From the NCBI GenBank assembly GCA_035524495.1, contig DATKOR010000040.1, positions 1 to 26,668 of the forward strand: DNA of 26,668 nt, written 5' to 3'. How positions within the stretch are numbered: the first letter of the stretch is position 1; every line of letters starts with the position of its first letter. The translations under genes and the position numbers were made by a program. Origin of the DNA: CAIKZZ01 sp035524495 (GTDB lineage Bacteria > Pseudomonadota > Gammaproteobacteria > Steroidobacterales > Steroidobacteraceae). Below the pieces are notes generated by a model. That model had not been told where the DNA came from and did not search any database. It was given only the letters and a program-made list of their open reading frames with translations. This document shows positions 15,290-24,695 of the stretch, piece after piece.

Positions 15290-16282
15290 ATGCGTCTCAT
15301 CGCTCTGGCCGTCGTGCTCTGGTCGGCGGTCGCTTCGGCCTCGACCGGCCAGGATCGCGCCACCGCCGCCGGCCGCGACCTGATCGGCCAGCCGGCGCCG
15401 CGCCTGACGCTGTCGACGATCGACGGCAAGCGCATTGACCTCGGCTCCCTGTACGGGAAGAAGGCCGTCTACCTGAAGTTCTGGGCGACCTGGTGCGTGC
15501 CGTGCCGCGAGCAAATGCCGCACTTCGAGCGCACCTTCCAGACCGCGGGCCCGAACCTCGCGGTGATCGCCGTCAACGCGGGCTTCAGCGACTCGCTCGA
15601 TGAGGTGCGCGACTACCGAAGGACCGTCGGCCTGCACATGCCGATCGTCATCGACGACGGGCGCCTCGCCGATGCGCTGCACCTGCGCGTGACGCCGCAG
15701 CACGTCGTGATCGGGCGCGACGGCCGGATCCTCTACGTCGGGCACCTCGTCGACGACGCGCTCACCCAGGCGCTCGCGCGTGCACAGGCCGAGCCCGCGG
15801 GCGCGGTCGCCCCGGGCGCGAGCCCACGCGCGGCACCGCCGGTCGACCACGTGCCGCCGCGGCGCGTCGCGACGCTCGACGGGCAGTCGGTCGCGCTCGA
15901 TGCAGCCGGCGCGCCGCTCGTGCTCGTCTTCCTCTCGCCGTGGTGCGAGTCGTACCTCGAGAAGAGCCGTCCCGGGCGCTCGCGCGCCTGCCGCGCGGCG
16001 CGCGAGGCGATCGAGGCGCGCCTCGCGAAGGACTCCGCGACGCACTATCTCGGCATCGCCTCGGGACTCTGGGCCTCGCGCGAAGACCTCGAGGAGTATC
16101 GCAGCAAGGAGAAGGTCGCGCTGCCGCTCGCGCTCGACGAGACGGGCGAGCTCTTCAGGACGTTTGGCGTGCGCGAGGTGCCACAGATCCTCGTCGTCGA
16201 CCGCGACGGACGCATCGTCGAGCGCCTCTCGAGCGCCGGCGCACCGCTCGAGGAGGCGCTCGCGAGGCTCGCGAAGCGCTGA
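15290..16282 (+). CDS. Periplasmic TlpA-like protein with two thioredoxin-fold domains
   Basis: Protein of 330 residues. A short signal peptide (MRLIALAVVLWSAVASAS) is followed by two thioredoxin-fold domains. Domain 1 (about 30-165) has the redox motif WCVPC (Cys69/Cys72) and the cis-proline TPQ at 135-137. A Pro/Ala linker (about 168-190) leads to domain 2, with SPWCESYLEKSRP (Cys219), a second cysteine at 234 and VPQ near the end. Domain 2 lacks a CxxC, so it may be peroxiredoxin-like or use a distant partner cysteine. The protein is likely a periplasmic thiol reductase; the target is unknown. GGAGGT lies 6 bases before the ATG. The longer upstream frame is only the shadow of the MocR gene. 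Confidence 0.85.
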   Translation: MRLIALAVVLWSAVASASTGQDRATAAGRDLIGQPAPRLTLSTIDGKRIDLGSLYGKKAVYLKFWATWCVPCREQMPHFERTFQTAGPNLAVIAVNAGFSDSLDEVRDYRRTVGLHMPIVIDDGRLADALHLRVTPQHVVIGRDGRILYVGHLVDDALTQALARAQAEPAGAVAPGASPRAAPPVDHVPPRRVATLDGQSVALDAAGAPLVLVFLSPWCESYLEKSRPGRSRACRAAREAIEARLAKDSATHYLGIASGLWASREDLEEYRSKEKVALPLALDETGELFRTFGVREVPQILVVDRDGRIVERLSSAGAPLEEALARLAKR

Positions 16283-16336
16283 GGACGTACAATCCCGGAC
16301 TTGCGCGCGCCAGCGCCGCGCGCTCCGGGAGCCTCC

Positions 16337-17929
16337 ATGGGATCGATCAGGGACCTCGCCTACGACTGGGTCGAATCGCATCGCCCGGCGCTCAGCGACT
16401 GGCATCGCACGATCTGGGAATTCGCCGAGCCCGCGTGGCGCGAGTACCGCTCGGCGGCATGGTTCGTCGAGCGCCTGAAGCGGGAGGGCTTCTCCGTCGA
16501 GGCAGGCTCCGCCGGCATGCCGACGGCCTTCGCGGCCGAGTGGTCGAACGGGCCGGGCCCCGCGGTCGCGACCTACGCCGAGTACGACGCGGTCCCCGGC
16601 AACTGCCAGGCCGCATCGACCCGTCGCGGCCCCCGCCCCGGCCTCTCCGAGCACGCGCCCGGCCACACCGATCCCCACTCGGCGCTCGGCATCGGCGCGC
16701 TCGCGGCGATCCTCGCGACCAAGCACGCGATGGAGCGCGGGCGGATCGGCGGGACGCTGAAGTTCTTCGGCGAGCCGGCCGAGAAGGTGCAGGGCTCGAA
16801 GCTCGTGCACGGCCTTAAGGGTTACTACGACGGGCTCGACGCGATCGTCAGCTACCACCCCTTCTACATGCTGCCGCTCTGCAACACGACGCGCTGGGAC
16901 ACGCACTGCGGCGCGTACGGGAGCCGCATCTACTCGTTCCTGTGCGATTCGCCCGAGACCTGGCCGCAGGCGGCGAGCGACAGCCCGATCGCGGCGGCGC
17001 ACTCGGCGGCCCGCGCCCCGGGAGCGAACCTCGCGCTCGTGACGATGTACTCGCTCGTCAAGGCGACGATGGAGTCGATGCTCGCGCACACCGGCGGCTG
17101 GTCGCTCAACGAGGCGATCCTGACCGCGGGCCAGGCGACCGCCGACAACCTGCCGGCGCAGCTCGCGCAGATCAACTACGCGTGGCGGGCGCCGGAGCTG
17201 CGGATGGCGGATGCGATCCTCGACGTCCTCGACCGCAACGCCGAGCACGCGGCCGCCGTCGCGCACTGCCGGCTCGTCAAGCGCTGGGTGTCGCGGACCC
17301 GGCCGGGCGTCGCCAACCACGCGCTTGCCGAGCTCGCCTACCGCAACCTCGAGCGCGTCGGCGCGCCGCGCTACGGGGAGGACGCGATCGCGCTCGCGCG
17401 CGAGATCCAGCGCCACCTCGGCCTTGAGCCGATGGCGCGACCGTTCCTGCCGGCCTGCGAGACGCTGATCGAGCCGCGCGCCGCCGAGGCGAAGCTGCGC
17501 GAGCAGATGCCCGCCTGGCAGACGAACTGGACGTCCGACGACTACGTCGAGATGACCTGGTACGCGCCGACGGTGCGCCTCTACATCGCGCGGCCGATGC
17601 TCGCGGTGCCGAAGGGCTACGCGGGGTATCCGGCGTGGGTGTCGAACGCGCTCGGCGGGCTCGCGCCCTGCATCGACCCGACGGTCGTCGTCGCCGGCAA
17701 GACGATCGCCGGGACCTTGCTCGACCTCCTGACGGAGCCGAAGCTCGTCGAGGAAGCGCGCACGGAGTTCAAGGAGCGGACCGGCGGCCGGCAGTTCGTC
17801 GCGCCGCTGCTGCCGAAGGACTTCGCGCCGCCGCTCGACTATCGCTGGCCCGAGTACGCGACGACCGGGCGTGGCACCGATTGGTGGATCCCGGCGAGCG
17901 AGGAGCTCGCGGCGCGCGCTGCGCCCTAG
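16337..17929 (+). CDS. M20-family amidohydrolase (AbgB-like)
   Basis: Protein of 530 residues resembling subunit B of aminobenzoyl-glutamate hydrolase and other M20D amidohydrolases. Expected blocks appear in order: WEFAEPAWREYRSA, AEYDAVPG (81-88), GHTDPHSALG (109-118), FFGEPAEK (143-150), SYHPF and, late, TSDDYVEMTWYAPT. The metal box reads GHTDPH instead of GHxCGH, and the usual Glu-Glu pair reads Glu-Lys; this looks like a subfamily trait rather than decay. It would hydrolyse an amide of an acylated amino acid or similar. GGGAG precedes ATG 16337, and a TACAAT -10-like box lies at 16288-16293. The 3' end overlaps the convergent activator gene by 4 bp. Confidence 0.85.
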   Translation: MGSIRDLAYDWVESHRPALSDWHRTIWEFAEPAWREYRSAAWFVERLKREGFSVEAGSAGMPTAFAAEWSNGPGPAVATYAEYDAVPGNCQAASTRRGPRPGLSEHAPGHTDPHSALGIGALAAILATKHAMERGRIGGTLKFFGEPAEKVQGSKLVHGLKGYYDGLDAIVSYHPFYMLPLCNTTRWDTHCGAYGSRIYSFLCDSPETWPQAASDSPIAAAHSAARAPGANLALVTMYSLVKATMESMLAHTGGWSLNEAILTAGQATADNLPAQLAQINYAWRAPELRMADAILDVLDRNAEHAAAVAHCRLVKRWVSRTRPGVANHALAELAYRNLERVGAPRYGEDAIALAREIQRHLGLEPMARPFLPACETLIEPRAAEAKLREQMPAWQTNWTSDDYVEMTWYAPTVRLYIARPMLAVPKGYAGYPAWVSNALGGLAPCIDPTVVVAGKTIAGTLLDLLTEPKLVEEARTEFKERTGGRQFVAPLLPKDFAPPLDYRWPEYATTGRGTDWWIPASEELAARAAP

Positions 17930-19041
17930 CCCGCGGCCTCGTCGCCGCCGCGGCGGGGCTCCTTGCGCAGCTTCTCGAGGAGCGTCGTGCGGCCTATTCC
18001 GAGGAGCCGCGCCGCGTGCGCGACGACGCCGTCGGCGCGCTCGAGCGCCTGGGCAATGAGGTCGGATTCGAGCGCCGCGAGCGTGTCCTTGAGGTTGAGT
18101 CCCTGCGTCGGGAGTGCGAGCCTCGGCACCTCGGGCGCCGCGGGCGCCGCGGGCGCCGTGCCCGCCTCGTCGCGGATCGCCGGGGTGAGCGCCGCCGCGC
18201 GGCCGGTTCCTTCCGGCCGCGCGAGCGGCAGCTGCTCCGGACCGACGGTCGCGCCGGCCGCGGCTACGGCGAGCCGCTCGAGCAGGTTCTCGAGCTCGCG
18301 GACGTTGCCCGGCCAGCGATAGCCGGCGAGCACCGCGAGTGCCGCCTCGCTGAGCGCGACCGGCGGAAAGCCGCGCGCCGCGAGCGTGAGGTTCAGGTCC
18401 TCGATCAGGATCGGCAGGTCCTCGATGCGCTCGCGCAGCGGCGGCAGCGTGATCGGGAACACGTTGAGCCGGTAATAGAGGTCGGCGCGAAAGCGCCCCG
18501 CCGCGACCTCGGCCTCGAGGTCGCGGTTGGTCGCGGCGACGATCCGGACGTCGCAGCGGATCGTCTCGCCGGAGCCCACGCGCTCAAAGGTGCGCTCCTG
18601 CAGCACGCGCAGGAGCTTCACCTGCATGAACGGGCTCATCTCGGCGATCTCGTCGAGGAACAGCGTTCCCGAGCGCGCGAGCTCGAAGCGCCCGCGGCGG
18701 GTCGTGATCGCGCCCGTGAAGGCGCCCTTTTCGTGTCCGAAGAGCTCGCTCTCGAGGAGCTCGGCCGGGATCGCGCCGCAGTTGACCGGCACGAAGGGGC
18801 CTGCCGCGCGACCCGAGAGCGTGTGCAGCTCGCGCGCGACGCCCTCCTTGCCGGTGCCGGACTCGCCGAGGATCAGCACGTTGCTGTCGAAGCGCGCGAC
18901 GCGGCCGATCTGCTCGCGCACGCGGCGGATCCCGGCGGAGGTGCCGGTCGGGTGGCCGACGACCGCCGGGCGCAGGCGGTCCGGCGCGTCGTTGGCAGCC
19001 GTGTCCGGCGTCACGAGCCGCGCCCGCTCAGCCGTGCGCAT
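17926..19041 (-). CDS. Sigma-54-dependent activator without receiver domain (cassette copy A)
   Basis: Protein of 371 residues. After about 30 unstructured residues it goes directly into the AAA+ domain: Walker A GESGTGKE (59-66), the sigma-54 contact loop GAFTGA (106-111), Walker B LFLDEIAEM (127-135) and the arginine-finger region RADLYYRLNVFP. A C-terminal Fis-type helix-turn-helix follows (VAHAARLLGIGRTTLLEKLRK). Central and DNA-binding parts are complete, but there is no receiver, GAF or PAS domain. Regulation must therefore come from a partner or from ligand binding to the AAA+ domain. The start overlaps the end of the EAL gene by 14 bp. A paralogue with the same arrangement lies 2.2 kb upstream. 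No adjacent -24/-12 promoter was found. Confidence 0.92.
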   Translation of the reverse strand: MRTAERARLVTPDTAANDAPDRLRPAVVGHPTGTSAGIRRVREQIGRVARFDSNVLILGESGTGKEGVARELHTLSGRAAGPFVPVNCGAIPAELLESELFGHEKGAFTGAITTRRGRFELARSGTLFLDEIAEMSPFMQVKLLRVLQERTFERVGSGETIRCDVRIVAATNRDLEAEVAAGRFRADLYYRLNVFPITLPPLRERIEDLPILIEDLNLTLAARGFPPVALSEAALAVLAGYRWPGNVRELENLLERLAVAAAGATVGPEQLPLARPEGTGRAAALTPAIRDEAGTAPAAPAAPEVPRLALPTQGLNLKDTLAALESDLIAQALERADGVVAHAARLLGIGRTTLLEKLRKEPRRGGDEAAG

Positions 19042-19966
19042 CGCGCGGCTCCGGTGTGCCAGTGAAGCCGGGCAGCGGCAGCTGGCGGTCCTCGCTGACG
19101 ACCGCGAGCAGCGCCCGCGCCTGCCAGTCGCGGGCGCGCGTGATGAACGTGGGGGCGGGCGCGGGGCGCGCGACCAGGAAGCCCTGGACGCGGTCGCAGC
19201 CGAGCGCGCCGAGGAGCTTCAGCGCCGCGTGCGTCTCGACGCCCTCGGCGCAGGCGGCCATGCCGCGGTCGTGGGCCAGCTCGATCAGGTTCTCGACGAT
19301 GCAGCGACGCTCGTCGCTGTGCTCGAGGCCCTGCACGAGCGCGCGGTCGATCTTGAGCTCGTCGCACTCGAGCCAGGCGAGGCGCGTGGCCGTGGAGAAG
19401 CCCGCGCCGAAGTCGTCGAGCGCGGTGCGCACGCCGATGCGGCGCAGGCGTTTCAGATTGAGCGCCGCGTGCTTCAGGTTCTCGATCGGCGCCGTCTCGG
19501 TGAGTTCGAGCGTCAGGCGCGAAGGCGCGACGCCGGTCGCATCGAGCAGTCCCTCGAGGAGCGGCGGCAGCTCGTCGTCGAGGAGCGCTGCGGTGTGGAG
19601 GTTGACGCCCATCGAGAGCGCGAGGCCGTGCTCGCGCTGCCAGCCGATCACGGCGCTTAAGGATTCGGCGAGCACGAAGTGAAACAGCGTCGGCATCAGG
19701 CCCGCGCGCTCGATCTGCGGCAGGAACTGCCCGGGGCGCAGCGTCGTGCCGCCGTCCCCGGCGCGCACCAGCGCCTCGGCGCCCTCGACGCGCCAGCGGC
19801 CGATGCCGTCGGCGCCGAGGCGCCGCTCGAGGATCGGCTGGTAGACGACGCCGAGCGTGCGGCCGCCGAGCACGGCGTCGAGCGAGACGCGGCGCGCGTC
19901 GGAACGCGACCCACGCCGCTCCGACAGCACGACGACGCGTCCCAGACGCCTCGGCATCCTGCTCAT
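19028..19966 (-). CDS. EAL-domain c-di-GMP phosphodiesterase (cassette copy A)
   Basis: Protein of 312 residues from ATG 19966, essentially one EAL domain (about 35-290). Signature residues are present: EALVR (Glu64), VNLH (Asn122), ELTET (154-158), DDFGAGFS (Asp184/185), ELKIDR (Lys205), AEGVET (Glu241) and Gln261. The enzyme should therefore hydrolyse c-di-GMP. There is no membrane, PAS or GGDEF domain; a tail containing RDWQA and LPLPGF is shared with copy B. The start is uncertain: AGGGGG also precedes ATGs at 20080 and 20077, which would add about 38 residues. The gene overlaps the sigma-54 activator by 14 bp. A perfect CRP-type site lies 48-63 bp upstream of ATG 20080. Confidence 0.9.
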   Translation of the reverse strand: MSRMPRRLGRVVVLSERRGSRSDARRVSLDAVLGGRTLGVVYQPILERRLGADGIGRWRVEGAEALVRAGDGGTTLRPGQFLPQIERAGLMPTLFHFVLAESLSAVIGWQREHGLALSMGVNLHTAALLDDELPPLLEGLLDATGVAPSRLTLELTETAPIENLKHAALNLKRLRRIGVRTALDDFGAGFSTATRLAWLECDELKIDRALVQGLEHSDERRCIVENLIELAHDRGMAACAEGVETHAALKLLGALGCDRVQGFLVARPAPAPTFITRARDWQARALLAVVSEDRQLPLPGFTGTPEPRDAHG

Positions 19967-20127
19967 GCCGCGCTCCGCGCGGCGCTCGCAGTTTGACTCA
20001 ATGCTCGCACCGTGATCCGTCCCCAGATGGCGCTCACCGTCGAGGCTAGTTGAGCAAGCGCGCCGACCCGCGAGCATCATCTATCCCCCTAATGTCGCGT
20101 GCAGCGCCCACTAGGGAGGGGCGTTGC

Positions 20128-20143
20128 TGTGAACGCCATCACA
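20128..20143. promoter_or_regulatory. Perfect CRP-family binding site
   Basis: TGTGA-ACGCCA-TCACA matches the CRP/Vfr/Clp consensus TGTGA-N6-TCACA at all ten conserved positions. It lies in the gap between the two EAL/activator cassettes. On the minus strand it is upstream of cassette A; a weak -10-like ACATTA follows at 20095-20090. No other full match was seen in the window. Confidence 0.7.
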
Positions 20144-20175
20144 CGGAATCTAGGGGAGAAACCCTGCTCGCGCCG

Positions 20176-20206
20176 GCGGGTGAACCCGGCATTCGCCGGG
20201 ACCCGC
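20176..20206 (-). terminator. Hairpin after the second sigma-54 activator gene
   Basis: GCGGGT-gaa-CCCGGC-attc-GCCGGG-ACCCGC folds into a 12-bp stem with a 3-base bulge, starting 3 bases after the activator stop (20209). There is no clear T-run after it on the minus strand, so intrinsic termination is possible but may be weak. It separates the two cassettes. Confidence 0.5.
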
Positions 20207-20208
20207 GG

Positions 20209-21244
<1,036 letters not shown>

Positions 21245-21258
<14 letters not shown>

Positions 21259-22237
21259 CGAGCGCTTCCTCGGGCCACCACGGGCTCGCGAAGCCGAAGC
21301 CCGGGAGCGCCATCTGCCGTTCGCGCAACGCGAGCGCGGCCGCGGCGCACGCCTGCCAGTCGCGCGCGCAGGTCGCGACGGAGGCGGCGGCCAGCGGTCG
21401 CGCGATCAGGTAGCCCTGCGCGCGGTCGCAGCCGAATTCGCCGAGGATCGCGAGCGCCTCCTCGGTCTCCACGCCCTCGGCGAGCGCGACCATGCCGTGC
21501 GCGTGCGCGAGCGCGATCAGGTTCTCGACCACGCAGCGCTGCTCGTCGCTGCCCTCGAGGCCGTGCACCAGCGCGCGGTCGATCTTGAGCTCGTCGCACT
21601 CGAGCCAGTTGAGGCGCGTGGTCGTCGAGAAGCCCGCGCCGAAGTCATCGAGCGCGACGCGAACGCCGAGCGCGCGCACGCGCTTCAGCGTCCGCGCGGC
21701 GCGCCGCAGATCACTGATCGGCGCGCTCTCGGAGATCTCGAGGGTGAGGCGCGCCGGCGCGACGCCCGACGCCGACAGCAGCCGCGCGATGCGGTCCGGC
21801 AGGTGCTCATCGAGGAGCGCGCCCGCGTGCAGGTTGACGGCGGCGCCGAGGCGCGGCGCGCCCTCGCGCTGCCACCCGGCGAGCGCGACGAGCGCCTCGC
21901 CGAGCACGAAGTCGAAGAGGGTCGGCAGCAGGTCCGCGCGCTCGATCAGCGGCAGCAGCTGGTCGGGCCGGACGCTTAAGCCCCGGCCGGACTCGGCCCT
22001 GAGCAGCGCCTCGGCACCGGCGTAGTGCCAGCGGCTCTCGCCGCCTGCGAGGTGCTCGCGCGCGACGATCGGCTGGAACAGCACGCCGAGTTCACGCCCG
22101 GTCGCGCGCGCGAGGACCACGGCCGGAGCCGTGGCCTCGCGCTCGCGCCCGGCGAGGAGCACGACGCTTGCGCGCCGCCGCGGAGTCACCCGGCTCCGCG
22201 CCTCTACACCCTGGAAGTCTTTCTGTGCCGCGTGCAT
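21245..22237 (-). CDS. EAL-domain c-di-GMP phosphodiesterase (cassette copy B)
   Basis: Protein of 330 residues consisting of an EAL domain with a short basic N-terminus. Conserved sites include EALLR (Glu76), VNLH, EISES, DDFGAGFS, ECDELKIDRALV, AEGVET and GCDRAQGYLIARP, so phosphodiesterase activity is expected. The C-terminal tail contains RDWQA and MALPGF, matching copy A; this tail is not part of the standard EAL fold and may contact the partner activator. The ATG at 22237 is close to AAGGG and CAGGG. Its 3' end overlaps the activator gene by 14 bp. It opens the upstream cassette, after a 308-bp gap. Confidence 0.9.
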
Positions 22238-22545
22238 CCCTGTGCCCTTGGCTTGTTGTGTACCCGTCGCGAGTAGTTGACCAAATGTCGGCGGCGTGTT
22301 TGATGCGGAAAGCCCCTAAAGTGGACTGCACATCGCGCGCGAACGGTCCCCCGCCGCGATCGGCGCGCGCCACCGGCGCGCCGTGCACGAGGTGCACGCG
22401 GAGCCGTAAATTCCAGGGTTTTGCGACTCGGCGCGCGCGGCGAGCGCACGTGCGCGCGCCGCTGCGCCCGCGCCTCAGCGGCGCTTGCGCTGCGCCCGCT
22501 GCGCCGGCGCAGGGCCATTCCGATGTGACATAACGGAGCCGCGGC
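22238..22545. other. Intergenic region between galU and EAL copy B
   Basis: No convincing gene is present. The region must hold the end of galU and the promoter of the leftward EAL/activator cassette B. It contains perfect palindromes: GTGCAC-GAG-GTGCAC (22383-22397), GCGCACGTGCGC (22445-22456) and CTGCGCCGGCGCAG (22499-22512). A weak promoter-like pair TTGGTC / TACACA lies on the minus strand near 22260-22290. No CRP-type site like that before cassette A was seen. Confidence 0.5.
22499..22512 (-). terminator. Possible galU terminator hairpin
   Basis: CTGCGCCGGCGCAG is a perfect 14-base palindrome flanked by GCCC and GGGC, extending the possible stem. It lies 34 bases after the galU stop. 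No T-run follows on the minus strand, so this is only a candidate. Confidence 0.3.
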
Positions 22546-23442
22546 TCAGCGGCGCAGGCGATCGGCGAGCAGCCGCGCGAGGATCTGCGCGAAATCATCG
22601 CCGAGCTGCGGGTGCTTGAGCCCGTACTCGACGGTCGCCTCGAGATAGCCGAGCTTGCTGCCGCAGTCGTAGCGCTTGCCCTCGAAGGCGTAGGCGTAGA
22701 CCGCCTCCTCGGCGAGCAGCGCCGCGATGCCGTCGGTCAGCTGAATCTCCCCGCCCGCGCCTCTGCCGACGCGCTCGAGCTTGTCGAACACGCGCGGGCT
22801 GAGGAGGTAGCGGCCGACGACCGCGAGCGTCGACGGGGCGACAGCGGGCTTGGGCTTCTCGACGATCTTCGTGATCCTCGAGAGCCGGTCGGTCATCTTC
22901 TCGACCGCGACGATGCCGTACTTGTCGGTGTCCTTCTGATCGACGGTCTGCACGCCGAGGACGCTGCCGCCGACTTCCGCGTAGACGCTCGCCATTTGCT
23001 TGAGGCACGGCACCTTCGCATCGATGAGGTCGTCCGCGAGGTGCACGAAGAAGGGCTCGTCGCCGACCACCGGCCGCGCGCAGAGCACCGCGTGGCCGAG
23101 CCCGAGCGGCGCGGGCTGGCGGATGTAGATGCAGGTCGCGGAGGCCGGCACGATGCTCTTCAGGGACTCGAGGAGCTCCCGCTTGCCCTGCGACTCGAGC
23201 GCGGCCTCGAGCTCGGGCGCGGAGTCGAAGTGATCCTCGATCGCGCGCTTGGAGCTACCGGTCACGAACACGAGCTGCGTCGCCCCGGCCGCGAGCGCCT
23301 CCTCGGCCGCGTACTGGATCAGCGGCTTGTCGACGATCGGGAGCATCTCCTTGGGGCTCGCCTTGGTGGCGGGCAGGAAGCGGGTGCCGCGGCCGGCGAC
23401 CGGGAACACGACGGTGCGGACGGGCTTGCGGTGGGCGGGCAT
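22546..23442 (-). CDS. galU: UTP-glucose-1-phosphate uridylyltransferase (UDP-glucose pyrophosphorylase)
   Basis: Protein of 298 residues that makes UDP-glucose from UTP and glucose-1-phosphate, for LPS, exopolysaccharide and trehalose pathways. Family blocks are visible: FPVAGRGTRFLPATKASPKEMLPIVDKP at the N-terminus (nucleotide loop GRGTRFLP and the KEMLP block), then LGLGHAVLCA, the ADD of VHLADDLID, KIVEKPKP and GGEIQLTDGI. The length is normal. ATG 23442 has GAGGT 4 bases upstream; the longer frame reaches into lapB. It lies 65 bases after lapB on the same strand. A TATCAT -10-like box at 23473-23468 may give it its own promoter. Confidence 0.95.
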   Translation of the reverse strand: MPAHRKPVRTVVFPVAGRGTRFLPATKASPKEMLPIVDKPLIQYAAEEALAAGATQLVFVTGSSKRAIEDHFDSAPELEAALESQGKRELLESLKSIVPASATCIYIRQPAPLGLGHAVLCARPVVGDEPFFVHLADDLIDAKVPCLKQMASVYAEVGGSVLGVQTVDQKDTDKYGIVAVEKMTDRLSRITKIVEKPKPAVAPSTLAVVGRYLLSPRVFDKLERVGRGAGGEIQLTDGIAALLAEEAVYAYAFEGKRYDCGSKLGYLEATVEYGLKHPQLGDDFAQILARLLADRLRR

Positions 23443-23486
23443 GGGGACCTCGGGGACTGTCGCGCGGATGATACCGGAGCGATGGC

Positions 23487-23502
23487 GCCCGGGCGTCCGG
23501 GC
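23487..23502 (-). terminator. Small hairpin between lapB and galU
   Basis: GCCCGG-GCGT-CCGGGC is a perfect 6-bp stem with a 4-base loop, 5 bases after the lapB stop. There is no T-run. It may be a weak terminator or a processing site between lapB and galU. Confidence 0.3.
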
Positions 23503-23507
23503 CATTC

Positions 23508-24695
23508 TCAGCGGCTGCGCTTGCCGGAGATCGGCCCCGCGAGTTCCGACGGCGACAGGGGCTTCAACGCATCCCAGCTCTTGCAGCCCGGGCACTGCCA
23601 GAAGAAGCCGCTCGACGAGAACCCGCACTCGGCGCAGCGAAAGCGCGCGGCGCGCTGCGCCTGGCGCCGGATCGCGGCGCACAGCTTCCTGAGCGCCGCA
23701 TCGTCGAGCGCCGCGCCCTCGGGCAGCAGCGCCGCGACGAGCTCGGCGACCGCGGGCTCGCGCGCGAGGTACTCGCGCGCGAGCGCAAGGAGCGCCGGCG
23801 ACTCGAGCGCCCCGGTCAGGATCGCGGCGTAGGCGAGCGCGTCCGCGACCTCGCGACCCTCGCCCGCGAGCTCGGCGACCACCGCCGGCAGGTCGGATTC
23901 CCGGCCGGCGCTCTTCAGGGCCTTCACGAGCCGCGGCAGCACCTCGCCCGCGAGCTGCGGGCTCTGCAGCGGCACGCGGCGCAGGAGCTTGATCGCGTGC
24001 TCGGGCTCGCCGAGGTCGAGCGCGACGTCGGCGCGCAGGAGCGCCGCGCGCGGGAAGCGCTTGAGCTCGCCGCGCGCGGTCCGCAGGTGCTCGCGGGCCG
24101 CGGCCGCATCGCCCCGCGCCCGCGCGAGCTCGGCGAGCTCGCAGTGATAGTGCGCGATCGCGAGCGGCTGCTCGGGCTTGCCGATGCGCGCGAGCTCGCG
24201 GTGGATCGCGATCGCGCGCTCCCAGTCGCGCTCGATCTCGTAGAGGCCGACGAGGTCCTTGAGCGCCGCGATCCGGTAGGTCCCCGCGGTCGCAAGCTCG
24301 AGCAGCAGCTTCTCGGCGCGGTCGTAGAGGCCGGCGCGCTGGTAGTCCTGGGCGAGCGCGTAGCTCGCCTGCTCGCGAAACGCGGGGTCGAGCGTGTCGC
24401 GCGCAATCAGGTTCTGGTGCACGCGGATCGCGCGGTCGACCTCGCCGCGGCGCCGGAACAGCGCCCCGAGCGCGAACTGGGTCTCGACGGTGTCCTGGTC
24501 GACGGCGACCGCGCGCAGGAACGCCTCGACCGCGCGGTCGGGCTGCTCATTGACGAGGTAGTTGAGTCCGGCGAGGTAGTCGCGCGACGGCGGGCGCGGC
24601 GGCGGCTCCGCCTCGAGCCGCCAGCGGCGGGTCGCGTACCAGCCGATGATCGCCCCGCCCGCGATCAGCGCGGCTTCGATCCAGCTAGCGCGCAT
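23508..24695 (-). CDS. lapB: Lipopolysaccharide assembly protein LapB
   Basis: Protein of 395 residues. An N-terminal membrane helix (about 5-21) anchors a cytoplasmic TPR array (about 38-350, for example YLAGLNYLVNEQPDRAVEAF and YALAQDYQRAGLYDRAEKLL). The C-terminus carries a rubredoxin-like zinc domain, with cysteine pairs CAEC and CPGC around GFSSSGFFWQ. This is the full LapB (YciM) architecture. The protein is known to link LPS synthesis with FtsH-dependent LpxC degradation. The start overlaps lapA by 11 bp, as in many gamma- and betaproteobacteria. All four zinc cysteines are present. Confidence 0.95.
   Translation of the reverse strand: MRASWIEAALIAGGAIIGWYATRRWRLEAEPPPRPPSRDYLAGLNYLVNEQPDRAVEAFLRAVAVDQDTVETQFALGALFRRRGEVDRAIRVHQNLIARDTLDPAFREQASYALAQDYQRAGLYDRAEKLLLELATAGTYRIAALKDLVGLYEIERDWERAIAIHRELARIGKPEQPLAIAHYHCELAELARARGDAAAAREHLRTARGELKRFPRAALLRADVALDLGEPEHAIKLLRRVPLQSPQLAGEVLPRLVKALKSAGRESDLPAVVAELAGEGREVADALAYAAILTGALESPALLALAREYLAREPAVAELVAALLPEGAALDDAALRKLCAAIRRQAQRAARFRCAECGFSSSGFFWQCPGCKSWDALKPLSPSELAGPISGKRSR

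Noticed and set aside
15131..17416. Minus-strand frame of 761 codons opposite the thioredoxin and M20 genes
   Set aside because: It is a shadow of two genes with intact motifs, with repetitive charged composition.
22233..22250. GG-N10-GC (-24/-12-like) pattern before EAL copy B
   Set aside because: The -12 part overlaps the start codon and the flanking bases do not fit the sigma-54 consensus.
22168..22533. Plus-strand frame of 121 codons in the galU-EAL gap
   Set aside because: There is no ribosome binding site, it overlaps the EAL start, its composition is Pro/Arg/Ala-rich, and no family is recognisable.
22474..22555. 11-base direct repeat CTCAGCGGCGC at 22474 and 22545
   Set aside because: It is short and GC-rich, and one copy includes the galU stop; chance is likely.
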